Part shown: positions 48,308 to 58,600 of the stretch, piece after piece
Layout of the letters: each line of letters starts with the position of its first letter
Position numbering within the stretch: the stretch's first letter is position 1
NCBI GenBank assembly: GCA_030549205.1
Contig: JAUKTV010000003.1
Coordinates: 1,674,001 to 1,738,000, forward strand
DNA length: 64,000 nucleotides
Direction of reading: 5' to 3'
Source of the DNA: Apiosordaria backusii
Taxonomy: Eukaryota > Ascomycota > Sordariomycetes > Sordariales > Lasiosphaeriaceae
Position numbers and translations under genes: made by a program
The notes under the pieces: generated by a model
Told to the model about the DNA's origin: nothing
The model's input: only the letters and a program-made list of their open reading frames with translations
The model's database searches: none

Positions 48308-48786
48308 TCAAGAATCACATCCGACCTCACATTCCACTCCCTCATAAACCACCATCACCACCGCCAAAACTGCCCCCATAATACCAGCGGCCCGTTTCAT
48401 AGCACCAGAGTCGGCAACTGGTTCTCCCCTCGATGAAGGTTCAGCTGCTGGCTTCACAGTTGACCACGGTTCAGTCTTATCACCTCCGTTCGATGCATCT
48501 TCCTCGCTCTCCAGAGATTCCCACAACTCGCTTCCCTGAGTTGGTGTTGCGGCCCTCGTCGACGTAGTTGATGACTGCACCGTTGTGGGCGACACTGTCT
48601 CCTCCTCCGTGACACTCGAGCTCTCCACCACGGGGAGTCTTCGCCCTCGTTGTCGGATACGCAAGCGTTTTTGTTGGCCACAGTGCCGCCTCTGGTGCTG
48701 CAGTACGCCTGGTAAGTGCGATCCTGCTCGAGGCATTTGGTGTTTCCTGCAGGGCACAGTGTGAATGCTGGCGTTACCAGATGCAT
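48308..48786 (-). pseudogene. Ser/Thr-rich putative surface protein gene with a one-base frameshift
   Basis: The minus strand first reads a cysteine-containing segment (CPAGNTKCLEQDRTYQAYC, then NKNACVSDNEGEDSP). Near 48,632-48,636, at a run of four G on the plus strand, the sensible reading shifts by one base to VVESSSVTEEETVSPTTVQS. It continues through a Ser/Thr-rich stalk to PVADSGAMKRAAGIMGAVLA VVMVV, a C-terminal hydrophobic segment like a GPI-anchor signal or membrane tail, stop at 48,308. The N-terminus (a signal peptide is expected) was not located; an intron ending CTGCAG just upstream of the cysteine segment is plausible. It may be a pseudogene or an intact gene with a sequencing error in the homopolymer. 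Confidence 0.5.
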
Positions 48787-49470
48787 GGACTTGAATCAGA
48801 AAAACCGAAGACTGGGTTGCCTCTACCAGGCCCCGTGAAAATGAGCGGCTCCATACCGCGACACATCCATCCTTCTGCTACGTAAGGTATTTTGACCACC
48901 ACCAGATGTTTTGATTCGCGGGATCATTCTCATTACTAGGTACTTGTCGGGGGTGTTGTGGAAGAGACTCCAGTAATCCCAAATACAGAGGCAAGAAGGC
49001 CCAGGACAGCGGGGTTAAGAAGCATGTTGACCGTTGGATGAAAAATACGGAATCCTGCACGCATGTCCAAGTTGGCGTCTTGAAAAGGTTAAAGGCATGA
49101 GATGCCAAGCCAAAGATTTCTGTCAGGGCGACGCTGATCGATATAGCGGAGAGTGGTTAAGGCGTCCCCACTCGAATCACCAGCCTATGGGATGGCGTGG
49201 ATAAATCTCCAGCGGCCTTGACTCCGCAACGGGAACTTGTGAACGGAACATGCTCCCCGAAGCACTGCGATGGTGATGAATTGAGCTGAGCCTCAAGCTT
49301 GACGCCGGTGATAGGTAGGTATCTGGTGTAAGATGCCTGTGTCACCGAAAAATCCAGGTAGGTAAGGACGCCCGGCTATTGCCAAAAAGAAATCAATTCG
49401 CTTTCCAATACCCAAACGTATGAGCTACCTAGTATCTACCTGTACTCAACTTGCTAATGAAATATCCAAA
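48787..49470. other. Intergenic, no gene seen
   Basis: Presumed upstream region of the surface-protein gene and 3' flank of the aldo/keto reductase. No coding sequence is supported. Confidence 0.45.
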
Positions 49471-50433
49471 TCATTGCTCCTTCTCGCCTGGCCACAAATC
49501 AAGGCCAAATGTGTCCTTCATGTTCACAAACCGCACATGGCGCTCCCTCGCAACGTCCTCAATCGCCGCAAACTCGGCATCGGTCAGCTCGGGGATCTGG
49601 AAGTTGCTCTCGATACGGCTCGGCGTCGAACTCTTAGGCAGCACAATGTAGCCCCTCCGGAGACCCCAAGCCAACAATACCTGCGCCAGGTTGTGCCCGC
49701 TGTGCTTGGCCACCTCATTTAGAGCCGGATTCTCTCTTACGGTCTCACCCGTTGATGGTACTTGATTTTGCGAGCCGAGCGGCGAATAGGCTGCCGGCAA
49801 GATGTCGTTCTTGAAGCAGAACTCGATGAGCTCGGAATTGGGAAGAAATGGGTGAATTTCGATTTGGTTGACAGCTGGCTTGATGCGCGCAAACTTCAGA
49901 AGCTTCTGCAGACCTGGAATCGTCCAGTTCGACACACCGATGGCCCTCGCCTTGCCACTCTCGGCCAATTCCTCCATCGCCCGCCATGTTGGCTCCGGGT
50001 TTTCGGTCAGCTCCTTGTTGATGACGTATTTCCCATCCGGCCCAATCTTGACGGTATGGTCGGGGTTCTTCTCGGCGGCAATCGGCCAGTGCACGAGGAA
50101 GAGATCGATGTAGTCAACCTTGAGCTTCTCGCAAGAGTTTTGCAAGCTCCATTTGACGTCCTCAGGCTCGTGTAGGTGATTCCAGACCTTGGTGCAGATG
50201 AAGATGTCTTTGCGCGTTACGCTAGGGTTCTTGGCAAGGAAATCTTGGATGGCATCGCCCACCTCGTCCTCGTTGAGGTAGAACCACGCACAGTCGAGAT
50301 GCCGGTAACCGACTTCGAGGGCTTTCGTGACGGCTCTGTATGTTTCCCCCTTGGCTCCTTCGTTAGCAAACGTGCCGAAGCCAACCGCTGGGACTTTCAC
50401 GCCGTTGTTGAGGGTGTATGTCTTGGATGCCAT
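49471..50433 (-). CDS. Aldo/keto reductase
   Basis: A single exon of 320 residues, the normal AKR length. The catalytic tetrad is intact: D47 (in GYRHLDCAWFY), Y52, K82 (in ICTKVWN) and H115 (in DLFLVHWP). Other signatures are KVPAVGFGTF at the N-terminus, GVSNWTIPGLQKLL, NQIEIHPFLPN, AAYSPLGS, and the NADPH-binding LPKSSTPSRIESNF near the C-terminus. It resembles fungal glycerol dehydrogenase or xylose-reductase-type AKRs, which reduce aldehydes to alcohols in the cytosol with NADPH. ATG at 50,433 gives MASKTYTLNNGVKVP, the standard start; the longer open frame upstream to 50,646 lacks family similarity. The gene is divergent from the HAD phosphatase gene, with a shared 1.4-kb upstream region. 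Confidence 0.95.
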   Translation of the reverse strand: MASKTYTLNNGVKVPAVGFGTFANEGAKGETYRAVTKALEVGYRHLDCAWFYLNEDEVGDAIQDFLAKNPSVTRKDIFICTKVWNHLHEPEDVKWSLQNSCEKLKVDYIDLFLVHWPIAAEKNPDHTVKIGPDGKYVINKELTENPEPTWRAMEELAESGKARAIGVSNWTIPGLQKLLKFARIKPAVNQIEIHPFLPNSELIEFCFKNDILPAAYSPLGSQNQVPSTGETVRENPALNEVAKHSGHNLAQVLLAWGLRRGYIVLPKSSTPSRIESNFQIPELTDAEFAAIEDVARERHVRFVNMKDTFGLDLWPGEKEQ

Positions 50434-51835
50434 GGTGGTTGGTGATGGTCTCGGGTATTCTCCCAATTCCTGACAAAAGCTGATGACAGTTGATAGATCG
50501 AAGCGAACAGTATGAGCGTGGGGGAGTCGAAAAAGTTGCGACAAACGAACAAATCTGAAGCTACCCCTGAGTCCACTCTGATCCAGGGACACGGCAAAAT
50601 AAATCCCAACGGCGGAGGTCCATCCCGCGCTCATGGAACTACCCACGTGCGCGAATTTTCGCCTCGCAACCGACCCTTCAATCTTTTTTTTCTGGTTCGG
50701 ATGGGAGCTGACACTGTGACACGTCCAAAATTCGGACCCTGAGGCGACTGCTGACCCCTACCTCAAGCTTCTGTGGTTCCACAAAGTGACGCATCGCGAT
50801 CCAACGGGCTCCACACGGCCTTGTTTTGGAGTCTTGGTCGGCACGACAAAGCCGCCGCGACGCTAGAACTCTTCCACAGCCAGCCAGTCAGGACGGCCTT
50901 CGACAAGTCTCTCCTTCTCACCGCCGGTGCTCCCACTAAAAACCCGACGAAATGGAGGGGTGAGATCGGCAAGCAGCCGAGTCATGTCGGCAAGGTGCCT
51001 CAGCATGCCTAGCAGTGTAACCCCATTTTTCCGTTCCGGGCATGAACCCTGGCGGCGGCTCTTGGGCCGCCGAGAGCCCGGGAGCTTGCGGTTGTCAAGT
51101 TCGGGGGACGCGGAGGCAAACTCAAGCACGGATCCGGGCCCCGCCGACGCCCCGCTGCTGTCTGTTTCACGCCTGATTTTTGCGGGTTTTCTGGAGCTGG
51201 CAATGGGGTCGATGACAGCATCGACACATGGATGTCATTATGAGCAACGTCTGAGATACCCTCTTATCAGTGAATCGTATCCGCCACACGACCAGTCGGG
51301 CGGCAACGTCTGGATAGGTGACCCGCTTGTCATGGCTTGGTCGTACGAGTCGGAAAAATGCCATCAAAGAGAACGATGCGCAACCCTCAGGGACCCGTCA
51401 ACAGTTTCAGAATCCGCATGTTCGGCACTCGTACAGCTTACATCATTGGACCCTTGTGGGGATCCCCTCAAGAGTTTTCACCTGCATCCCCATCCACGAC
51501 GTCATACTGGAGCACCGTTTGGTGGGTTTTGGCTTGGGATGGCCGAGCATGGCGCCGTTCAAAGAACTTTGGTGGAGGGTAGAGATCGTCTCCAGTCGGT
51601 TCTCGCGGTTGAGAAATCGAAACAGACGGCCGAGGATGTAGGTGGGCGACGGGAAGGGGATGAATCGATATAAGAGCCTTCCCCTTCTCCTCAAACGGCC
51701 TGCTGGTTTGTTTCACTATTGCTGACACGTCGTCTACATTCAAACCGTCTCACAACAGCTTCTGACATCTTGTTATGCGAAACACGTCAACCACCTATCT
51801 TCTTTGTTCATCTTTCGACTAAATCAGCCGCAATC
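50434..51835. promoter_or_regulatory. Shared upstream region between divergent AKR and HAD genes
   Basis: The 1.4 kb between two divergent start codons has several overlapping frames on both strands, but none with domain features or a convincing start. I treat it as promoter and leader sequence of both genes. A CT-rich leader with CAATC just before ATG at 51,836 is visible. Confidence 0.45.
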
Positions 51836-53407
51836 ATGTCCGGAGGCCCAGCGTTCAATGATGTCGACTTTTCCAAGTCTATCCAAACACCACCCGACTC
51901 TCCCGGCAAGCCCAAGAGCAAGTTTCAACACAAGAAGACAGAGAGCTGGAGCAAGCACTTCCAGAATGGCCACGCAAGAGATCGCAGCTGGGGCAGCATC
52001 GACGGCAAGATGACCATCCCAACCTCTCCAGGCTCGCACAACACCATCGAGGTGCCTGCGTTGAGGTCCCCTGATGCCGATGCTTCCCAGTTCATGCACA
52101 ACCTCTCTGTGTCCCCATCACAGAAGGAGCGGAGACTATCTCGCAACTCCTTTGGTGCTGCCCTTCCCATTCCTCGCTCCAAGCGCCAGTCTCGCTTGAG
52201 CAGCGTCACATTCCCCGATGTCCAGGAGGCATTGAAAAATGCGTCCAAGGAGCAGCAACGTCCTGGCATGCCCCCAATCCAACCAACAAGAGAAATCTTG
52301 GCCTCCCAAGTCCAAGATGTCCAGGCCGACAAGGTCAAGCTGGCCAAGAACATGGCTTTCGTCTTCGACATTGACGGTGTCTTGGTCCACGGCGACCGCT
52401 TGATCCCTCAAGGCAAGCAGGTTCTCGACATGCTCAACGGCAACAACCAACTCGGCATCAAGATCCCCCACATCTTCCTGACCAACGGTTCAGGCAAGCC
52501 CGAGCTGGCTCGGACGGAGCAATTGTCCAAGATCCTGCAGAACCCCGTCCACACGGAGCAGTTCATTCAGAGTCACACCCCCATGCGTGCTCTGGCTGAG
52601 TACTACAGCACTGTCCTTGTTGTTGGTGGTGAGGGGTACAAGTGCCGCGAAGTCGCCGAGCAGTACGGCTTCAAGGACATCATCGTCCCCAACGATATTG
52701 TTGCCTGGGACGAGTCCATCGCCCCCTACCGCGTCTTCACCGAAGAGGAGCGCGCCTCCGCCCGGCCAAGGGACTTTACCAAGGTCAACATTGACGCCAT
52801 CATGGTGTTTTCTGACTCGAGAGACTATGCCACCGACATGCAGATCATTATGGATCTGTTGGTTTCCGAGAACGGCCGGCTGGGCACCGTCGCCAAGGAC
52901 CCCATCTCCCAGCGCATCCCCATCTACTTCTCCCAGGGCGACTTCCTCTGCCCCACTGAGCACCCCCACCCTCGCATGAGCCAAGGTGCGTTCCGCATCG
53001 GCCTCGAGGCCATGTACAAAGCCCACACTGGGGTTGATCTCGAGCGTGTGGTGTATGGCAAGCCCGAGTTGGCGACGTACAAGTACGCTGACGAGGTCAT
53101 TGCGGCGTGGATGGATGTGCTTCATGGTGAGGAGAGGATTCCGGAGAACATCTATATGATTGGTGACAACCCGGCGTCGGATATTGTGGGTGGTAATATG
53201 TACGGATGGAACACGTGCCTGGTCAGGACGGGTGTGTTCCAGGGCGGGGAGAATGATGAGGAGAACCCGGCGAATTTTGGCGTTTTCCCTAATGTGTGGG
53301 AGGCGGTGACGGCGGCGTGCAGGAAGCAGTTGGGGGATGATTTCAAGTTTAAGTGGGATGATCGGGTTAATCCTGTTTTGCATGGGAACCACAGTGCTAT
53401 TCACTAG
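51836..53407 (+). CDS. HAD-superfamily class IIA hydrolase (CECR5/YKR070W-like)
   Basis: A single exon of 523 residues. A disordered, basic and Ser-rich N-terminal region (about residues 1-165, with PPDSPGKPKSKFQHKK) precedes the catalytic core. HAD motif I is FVFDIDGVLVHG, with nucleophile D178 and D180. Motif II is FLTNGSGKPE, and the C2-cap region spans about residues 240-400. The late motif is YMIGDNPASDIVGG, the metal-binding GDNP-SD of motif IV. This is the pattern of class IIA phosphatases such as yeast YKR070W and human CECR5, many of which are mitochondrial. The N-terminal extension is longer than in yeast. The open frame extends 39 codons upstream, but MSGGPAFNDVDF after CAATC fits better. 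Confidence 0.93.
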   Translation: MSGGPAFNDVDFSKSIQTPPDSPGKPKSKFQHKKTESWSKHFQNGHARDRSWGSIDGKMTIPTSPGSHNTIEVPALRSPDADASQFMHNLSVSPSQKERRLSRNSFGAALPIPRSKRQSRLSSVTFPDVQEALKNASKEQQRPGMPPIQPTREILASQVQDVQADKVKLAKNMAFVFDIDGVLVHGDRLIPQGKQVLDMLNGNNQLGIKIPHIFLTNGSGKPELARTEQLSKILQNPVHTEQFIQSHTPMRALAEYYSTVLVVGGEGYKCREVAEQYGFKDIIVPNDIVAWDESIAPYRVFTEEERASARPRDFTKVNIDAIMVFSDSRDYATDMQIIMDLLVSENGRLGTVAKDPISQRIPIYFSQGDFLCPTEHPHPRMSQGAFRIGLEAMYKAHTGVDLERVVYGKPELATYKYADEVIAAWMDVLHGEERIPENIYMIGDNPASDIVGGNMYGWNTCLVRTGVFQGGENDEENPANFGVFPNVWEAVTAACRKQLGDDFKFKWDDRVNPVLHGNHSAIH

Positions 53408-54740
53408 GTAGATAAGCGATGTTTTGGATAATTATGAGGGGGATTTGTGATGAATGGGGAGTAGATACCAGCTCGAGAGGGCACACATAGTTTCTTGATC
53501 ATTTTCTTTTGTCTTTTGTTCAAATCTTGTCTTATAGATTCTTACCTAGATGGTGCAGCTTTTGATGTGTAGTCAACTCCATGAAGACTTGATGAATTAT
53601 GTCCGTTTCTGGTTACATTTTCGGAGGTGTTTCTGACAGTGAGTGAATTTGCTATGAGATGGTGGGTACTTGTATGGCTTAACTTGGCCGATCCTCTCAT
53701 GAATAAAATTTGCCCGAGTACAGGATGAGACACAATCTCATGTTACATCGGTAAGTCATGCGGTATACTAGCAACGGCCTCACTCAGGATAATTGCTGGC
53801 CATCAAGACCAACTAACCATTCCTTCAAGAGGTCTGGAATATGTGATCACATCTGAGCCAAAGTGATGCCCCTACCCGCACACCTAGCACTGTCCTCAAT
53901 AGAACACTTTACCTACCTCAGCAACCTCAACGGGAACGGCTTCCGCCCTCCCGTCCTCCGGCACCGATCAGAACTGGATGGAAGCGGTCTGTGGGGGTAC
54001 CCGACCTTACCCTTCTGGTCCCGTCAGGCAGAAGTACCGGCACAAGACGACGGGAGGGGTACCTGCTATGACCACACAGCCTTCCCCTGCCTTCCGTGGG
54101 TCGCGGTGGCCTGTCTACCTAGGGCCGTAGGGCTTCTGGTTTCATCCGCCAGGTTCTATTTGATTTCGAGGGGCAGGGCCCGCTTGCCCTAGTCTACCTG
54201 AGGCGGGCAGGCACCGACCAGCTTACACACCCACACATGTTTTGACCTCCTCTCCTCCTAGTGGTGCTGCTCTCTGTCCTTTATTTTCGTTTTGCATCAT
54301 CACCACCATCACTATCATCACCATCACTATCATCGCCATCATTATCATCGATACTATCACTACCATCATCATCATCGCCATCATTATCATCAATGCCATC
54401 ATCACTTCAGTTAGGATTATCATCTCCTTGACCGACCTATTACAGGTAAGTATATTGCTTTCATCTCCGATCCACCCCATCTTCCCCGATCTTTTTTCTC
54501 TTCCACGACTTTTTCTTTGCTCGAACGATCTCACTGTCCGCGGCACGCCGTCTTCCGATCGCTCCCCTTGCCCCAACTCATTTTTTCTACCATCCCTCGG
54601 TCGACTATGTTCGAGGTCGCCGGCTAACGTTCTGTTGATTGAGCACTAGGATTTGAGGGCGAACCATAAGCAATACACCCTCCAAGGAACGACGGCAACA
54701 TCTTTACCCACAGCATTCGATATCATCTTTACCAACATCA
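53408..54740. other. Intergenic stretch with a trinucleotide/hexanucleotide repeat
   Basis: No gene is supported. A 109-codon plus-strand frame at 53,863-54,192 shows no features. The stretch ends in the region of decayed sequence. Confidence 0.45.
54296..54412. repeat. ATC-ACC/ATT microsatellite
   Basis: An impure repeat of ATCATCACC, ATCACTATC and ATCATTATC units on the plus strand. It encodes only artificial Ile/Thr or Met/Val-rich frames. Confidence 0.85.
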
Positions 54741-55536
54741 TCTTTATCTTGTAAGTCGCTTCTTTTTCCATCCTGCTGTCTTCCCGATCATCAAGTGGGA
54801 ATGGTCTCAACTGTTCACTTTACTGACCCGATCGTCTACTTCTAGATCCGAAATATTCTTTTTCGCAACAGCTCTCGAGTTTCTCCATGCGAGAAGCGTT
54901 GAGAATATTCTCAACAAGTGAGCACATCATCCGTGCTGTCTACAGCGACTTTTCAATCCCTTCGACTTCGGTACTTTTGCTGACAAGAACACTGCGAAGC
55001 AGGAAAACAGCGACCACCGCCAAACTACGGTGAACATGTTCTTGACCAGCTGTATGAGGACCTAGATCCGACCGGCTTCCAGTCCTAGGTTTTGCCGCGC
55101 AACTCGCCTGGCACAGTGGCCGTGGCTCGCCGCTGAGCGATCCCTTCCAGTCCATCTTCCTCGACAATGTTTCCGCAAATTAATAACGGCACATTCACAT
55201 GATCACAACAACCTGCGAGGTGGCTTTGTGGCCTAGTCGGTGCTGCCGCACCGAGATGGTGAAGATTAATCGTGAGTTCCCGACATGATACCTAGTATGC
55301 GAGGTACGATCATCATGCTGACTTGAACACAAGGGTACTTTATTGTTTTGGGCAAGGGGGAGGTTGAACAAGCTGTAGCCCAGTTCGTCTAGGTGCTCCA
55401 CCTCAAGGTCAAGGATGGTTCCCTCCATGATTTCCGCCTCGGTCCGGGCGACGTAGCAGAGTTTGCAGCCGCTGTTGATCTCTTGATCGATGAGGCTCGC
55501 AAGATCACGGAGACGTTCGGCACCGTCAGCAGCATC

Positions 55537-55655
55537 GAGGTTGTCGGTGACGACCTTCGCCGGCGGATGGTCTTCCTTCTTCTCCTGGTTCTCCAAGAGG
55601 CTCATGAGTTCCTTGAGGTTGTCGGCGACGACCTTCGCCAGTGGATGGATCTTCC
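55537..55655 (+). repeat. 40-bp duplication with 78-bp period
   Basis: GAGGTTGTCGGTGACGACCT at 55,537 recurs as GAGGTTGTCGGCGACGACCT at 55,615, with the following 20 bases also conserved. In frame it repeats the peptide EVVGDDLR. Confidence 0.8.
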
Positions 55656-58600
55656 GTCAGCAGCCTTGGTGGAGTATTCAAGCTTCAGCCAGGTAAACCC
55701 GCTCAACACAGTGAGTTCTTTCATCCCTTTCTAACAGCCACCTGGTTCCACTTACTGATGACGATTTCCAGGCGGTCACCCTGTTCCCCGAGCATGTCAT
55801 CGATATGTTTGACGTGCGCAAGCGCTTTGTTATCATTAGTACAATGTAGGGAATCGTCAGATCCGTCAAACTCATCCTCAGCAACCCATTCACAGACTCT
55901 CTGGTAAGCAATGCCACTTTGACCATATCAACATAGTCTCTAACTTGGCTCAATAGGATGGACGAGATAGAGTCCTGGATGGACGAGAACTTCATCAAAA
56001 ACGTCTTCCGCAACACCTCGGCGGAGGACGTGCAAGCCAAGGTCAGAAAGCTTTCTGGAAAGCGTCTGCCCACCAAAACAAAACCATTGCTGCCATTGAT
56101 GGGGCCTTAATCCCGCGGTTGGACGATCAAGGTTGAGCACAAGCAGTCGAAGGTCGTGGAAACCCCGACTCTCCAGCAGGTATCCCACTCCTAATGAATG
56201 AAGAATCTCACTTCAACGGGCCTTGAGTATCTGTTAACGAGATAGTCCTTTTGGTGCAGCGGTGTCTTTGGAAGCCCTCTTGTGACAGACCATACGCAAG
56301 CAATGAATGACCCTTGACGTGTTCGCGTTTTTGGATGGCTTCAGGACGTCACTTCGCAAGCCTAGTGGCACACTGAATAGGACCAGCATTCGGACAGCCT
56401 CTCCACAATCACCCAGCACTCTTGGGCTTCCATGGGACAATGATGCTCAAGCCGCCTATCTGGCTACCCTGAAGGAACTTGTTGGTGCGCACTTGTGAGC
56501 TGAGGATGAATTCAAATCAGATCCCGCATCACCACTTCGACCTTTGCGACTAGATTGAGATGCCAACCATGGTTCTGCTGTCTCGCGGTTGCAACAACAT
56601 CTCGTTAAGGTGGCACGCTTCAACAGTTCTTCGGCCGCCTAGGATCCTGCTTGCCGCAGCGGAAGACCCCCTTCTTCTTCTAGGAATGGCACCAGCGGTA
56701 CACTCAACAGTCTCGACAGCTTCAGCAACAGCCCCTCCGCCTTTGTCCAGAATTCCCCTATCCACCCGCCTGGACACACCCCCCCCAGGATGATGAGCGC
56801 CTGGCTGGTGATAACCAACACCCTAGCTGGTTGGTGGGCTTCGCTGGTTGGCGAGAGAGGCCAAGAGTGCATCGCACACTCCCAAGAATATCAAACCAGT
56901 ACCTTGAGAGGCAACTTCATCGACGTGTCTGGGCGTTCTCCCAGCATCGGGAGCACCGCTGGCTGCACACACGCAGGGCTTTTGGCTGTGCTGTTGTCTT
57001 CCACGAGGTGCTCAACACTCCACAGGTCAGTGGAGGAGACATAATTGGCCCGAAAGAGACGAAGGATGTTCTTCAGCCCTCTCACAGACGTGGTGGAGTT
57101 GAAGCACACGAGGCATCTCGTGACTGAAGGTGTGACGTGGGACATATTCGAGTCCACAGCTGAGAAGGTATGATCCCCACGTTACGGGAGTACTCGCTCT
57201 TGCCACTAATATTGTTATTTAGGCAAGGCTGGCCGTTGAAGAGGTCAACAACCGAGTGTAGATTGATTTTTCCACTTTCTGGGTGCGTTTTGAGAGAGAA
57301 CACTGGCTTCCCGCCGTAATTCACGGTCCTTGATTCGCTACATGTTTCATTTGAACTGTGCAAGCGTTCCATCCAAGCTCCATTGCTGTGGGGATCATTG
57401 AGGTATGACATTCGCTGTTGCTCGCACATTGACTTCGCTAATGGTAATCATCGACAAAGCTTTCTCTTCTGCTCTGCCCTCCGATATCCGTGTGTACCTC
57501 TCAATGGAATACCACCTACATTGATTGAAGATTGAGGTGCTTGTTCTTCACGACCATTCCCAAGGCAGGCGTAATACCCGACGTTTGGCCCTGGTAGATG
57601 TCTGATCCAGAGAAAAATGGCATACCGATCTGCGTCTTCCTGGCTCACAGGCCAGACCAACTGCAGTCAAGAGGCTCCCACAGCTACCCTCAAGACAACA
57701 AACGATCCGCCTCGCGCTTGTTCATTCCTGAAATGGGCGAACGGAACGATGATCCGACAAGTCCGAGCTCTCTCGTTCTCTCTCGCCAACCAGCGAATTC
57801 CACCCGGGAGCGTGAGAGCCTGCCCTGTCTTCCACTCTGGACGACGGTCATTGCCTATTTTCAGTGGCCAAAACATTGCCAAAATGGAGGGAGATATGGC
57901 CACCACTCGCCCATCTCAGGATACAGCCCCGGTCCGCAGTGGCTTTTTCGTTCTCGCTCGCCAACCAGCGAAGCCCACCAGTGAGCGTGAGCAGCCCGTA
58001 GTGATTCCAGGAGCACGAACAGCATGAAGGGAGATATCGCGACCACTCGTCCTTCTTCGGGTGCCGCCGCCAGCCACAATGCCTCTCCCGAATCTGTCAC
58101 GGAGGTTGTACGCCCCAACCCAGGTCGCCGCCAGCAAGGGCATTGTATTCGGCCTCGCCCAACGGCCCTCGTTCCACTTCCTGGACCCTCAGTCCCCAGC
58201 TCCGATGCTGCAGGCACCGATCTAGATGTCGACCCCCAAGACATCTACCCCTCCACCGCCTGATGTTGGGAGCCTTTACAATGGCCTTGGGCTTGTTTGA
58301 CGTTCGCAAGCATTCCACAACCGCCAGCACAGACCGTGATGCCGACTTTCTTCGCCAGTATGAACTGGATTTTCGGTCTGCCTAAGTTGGCGGAATGGCC
58401 CTTGATGCAACTGCGAACGAGATCTTTGAGAATCTTTTCAGACGTTGGTGAAGTTATCAAGGTGAACATGGTGAAACGCCACACCCAGGATGACCACACC
58501 GGAGAAGGCTATCGCTACCTTTGAGCCGCGGTTGGATTATCGAGATTGAGCGCAAACAGTCGAAGGTTGCAAAACTGGAGACCACGACAGAAGTTTGCCA

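Noticed and set aside
52490..53404. 304-codon minus-strand frame opposite the HAD gene
   Set aside because: Antisense shadow of a well-supported gene.
54242..54649. 135-codon Ile/Thr-rich plus-strand frame
   Set aside because: Generated by the ATC/ACC microsatellite.
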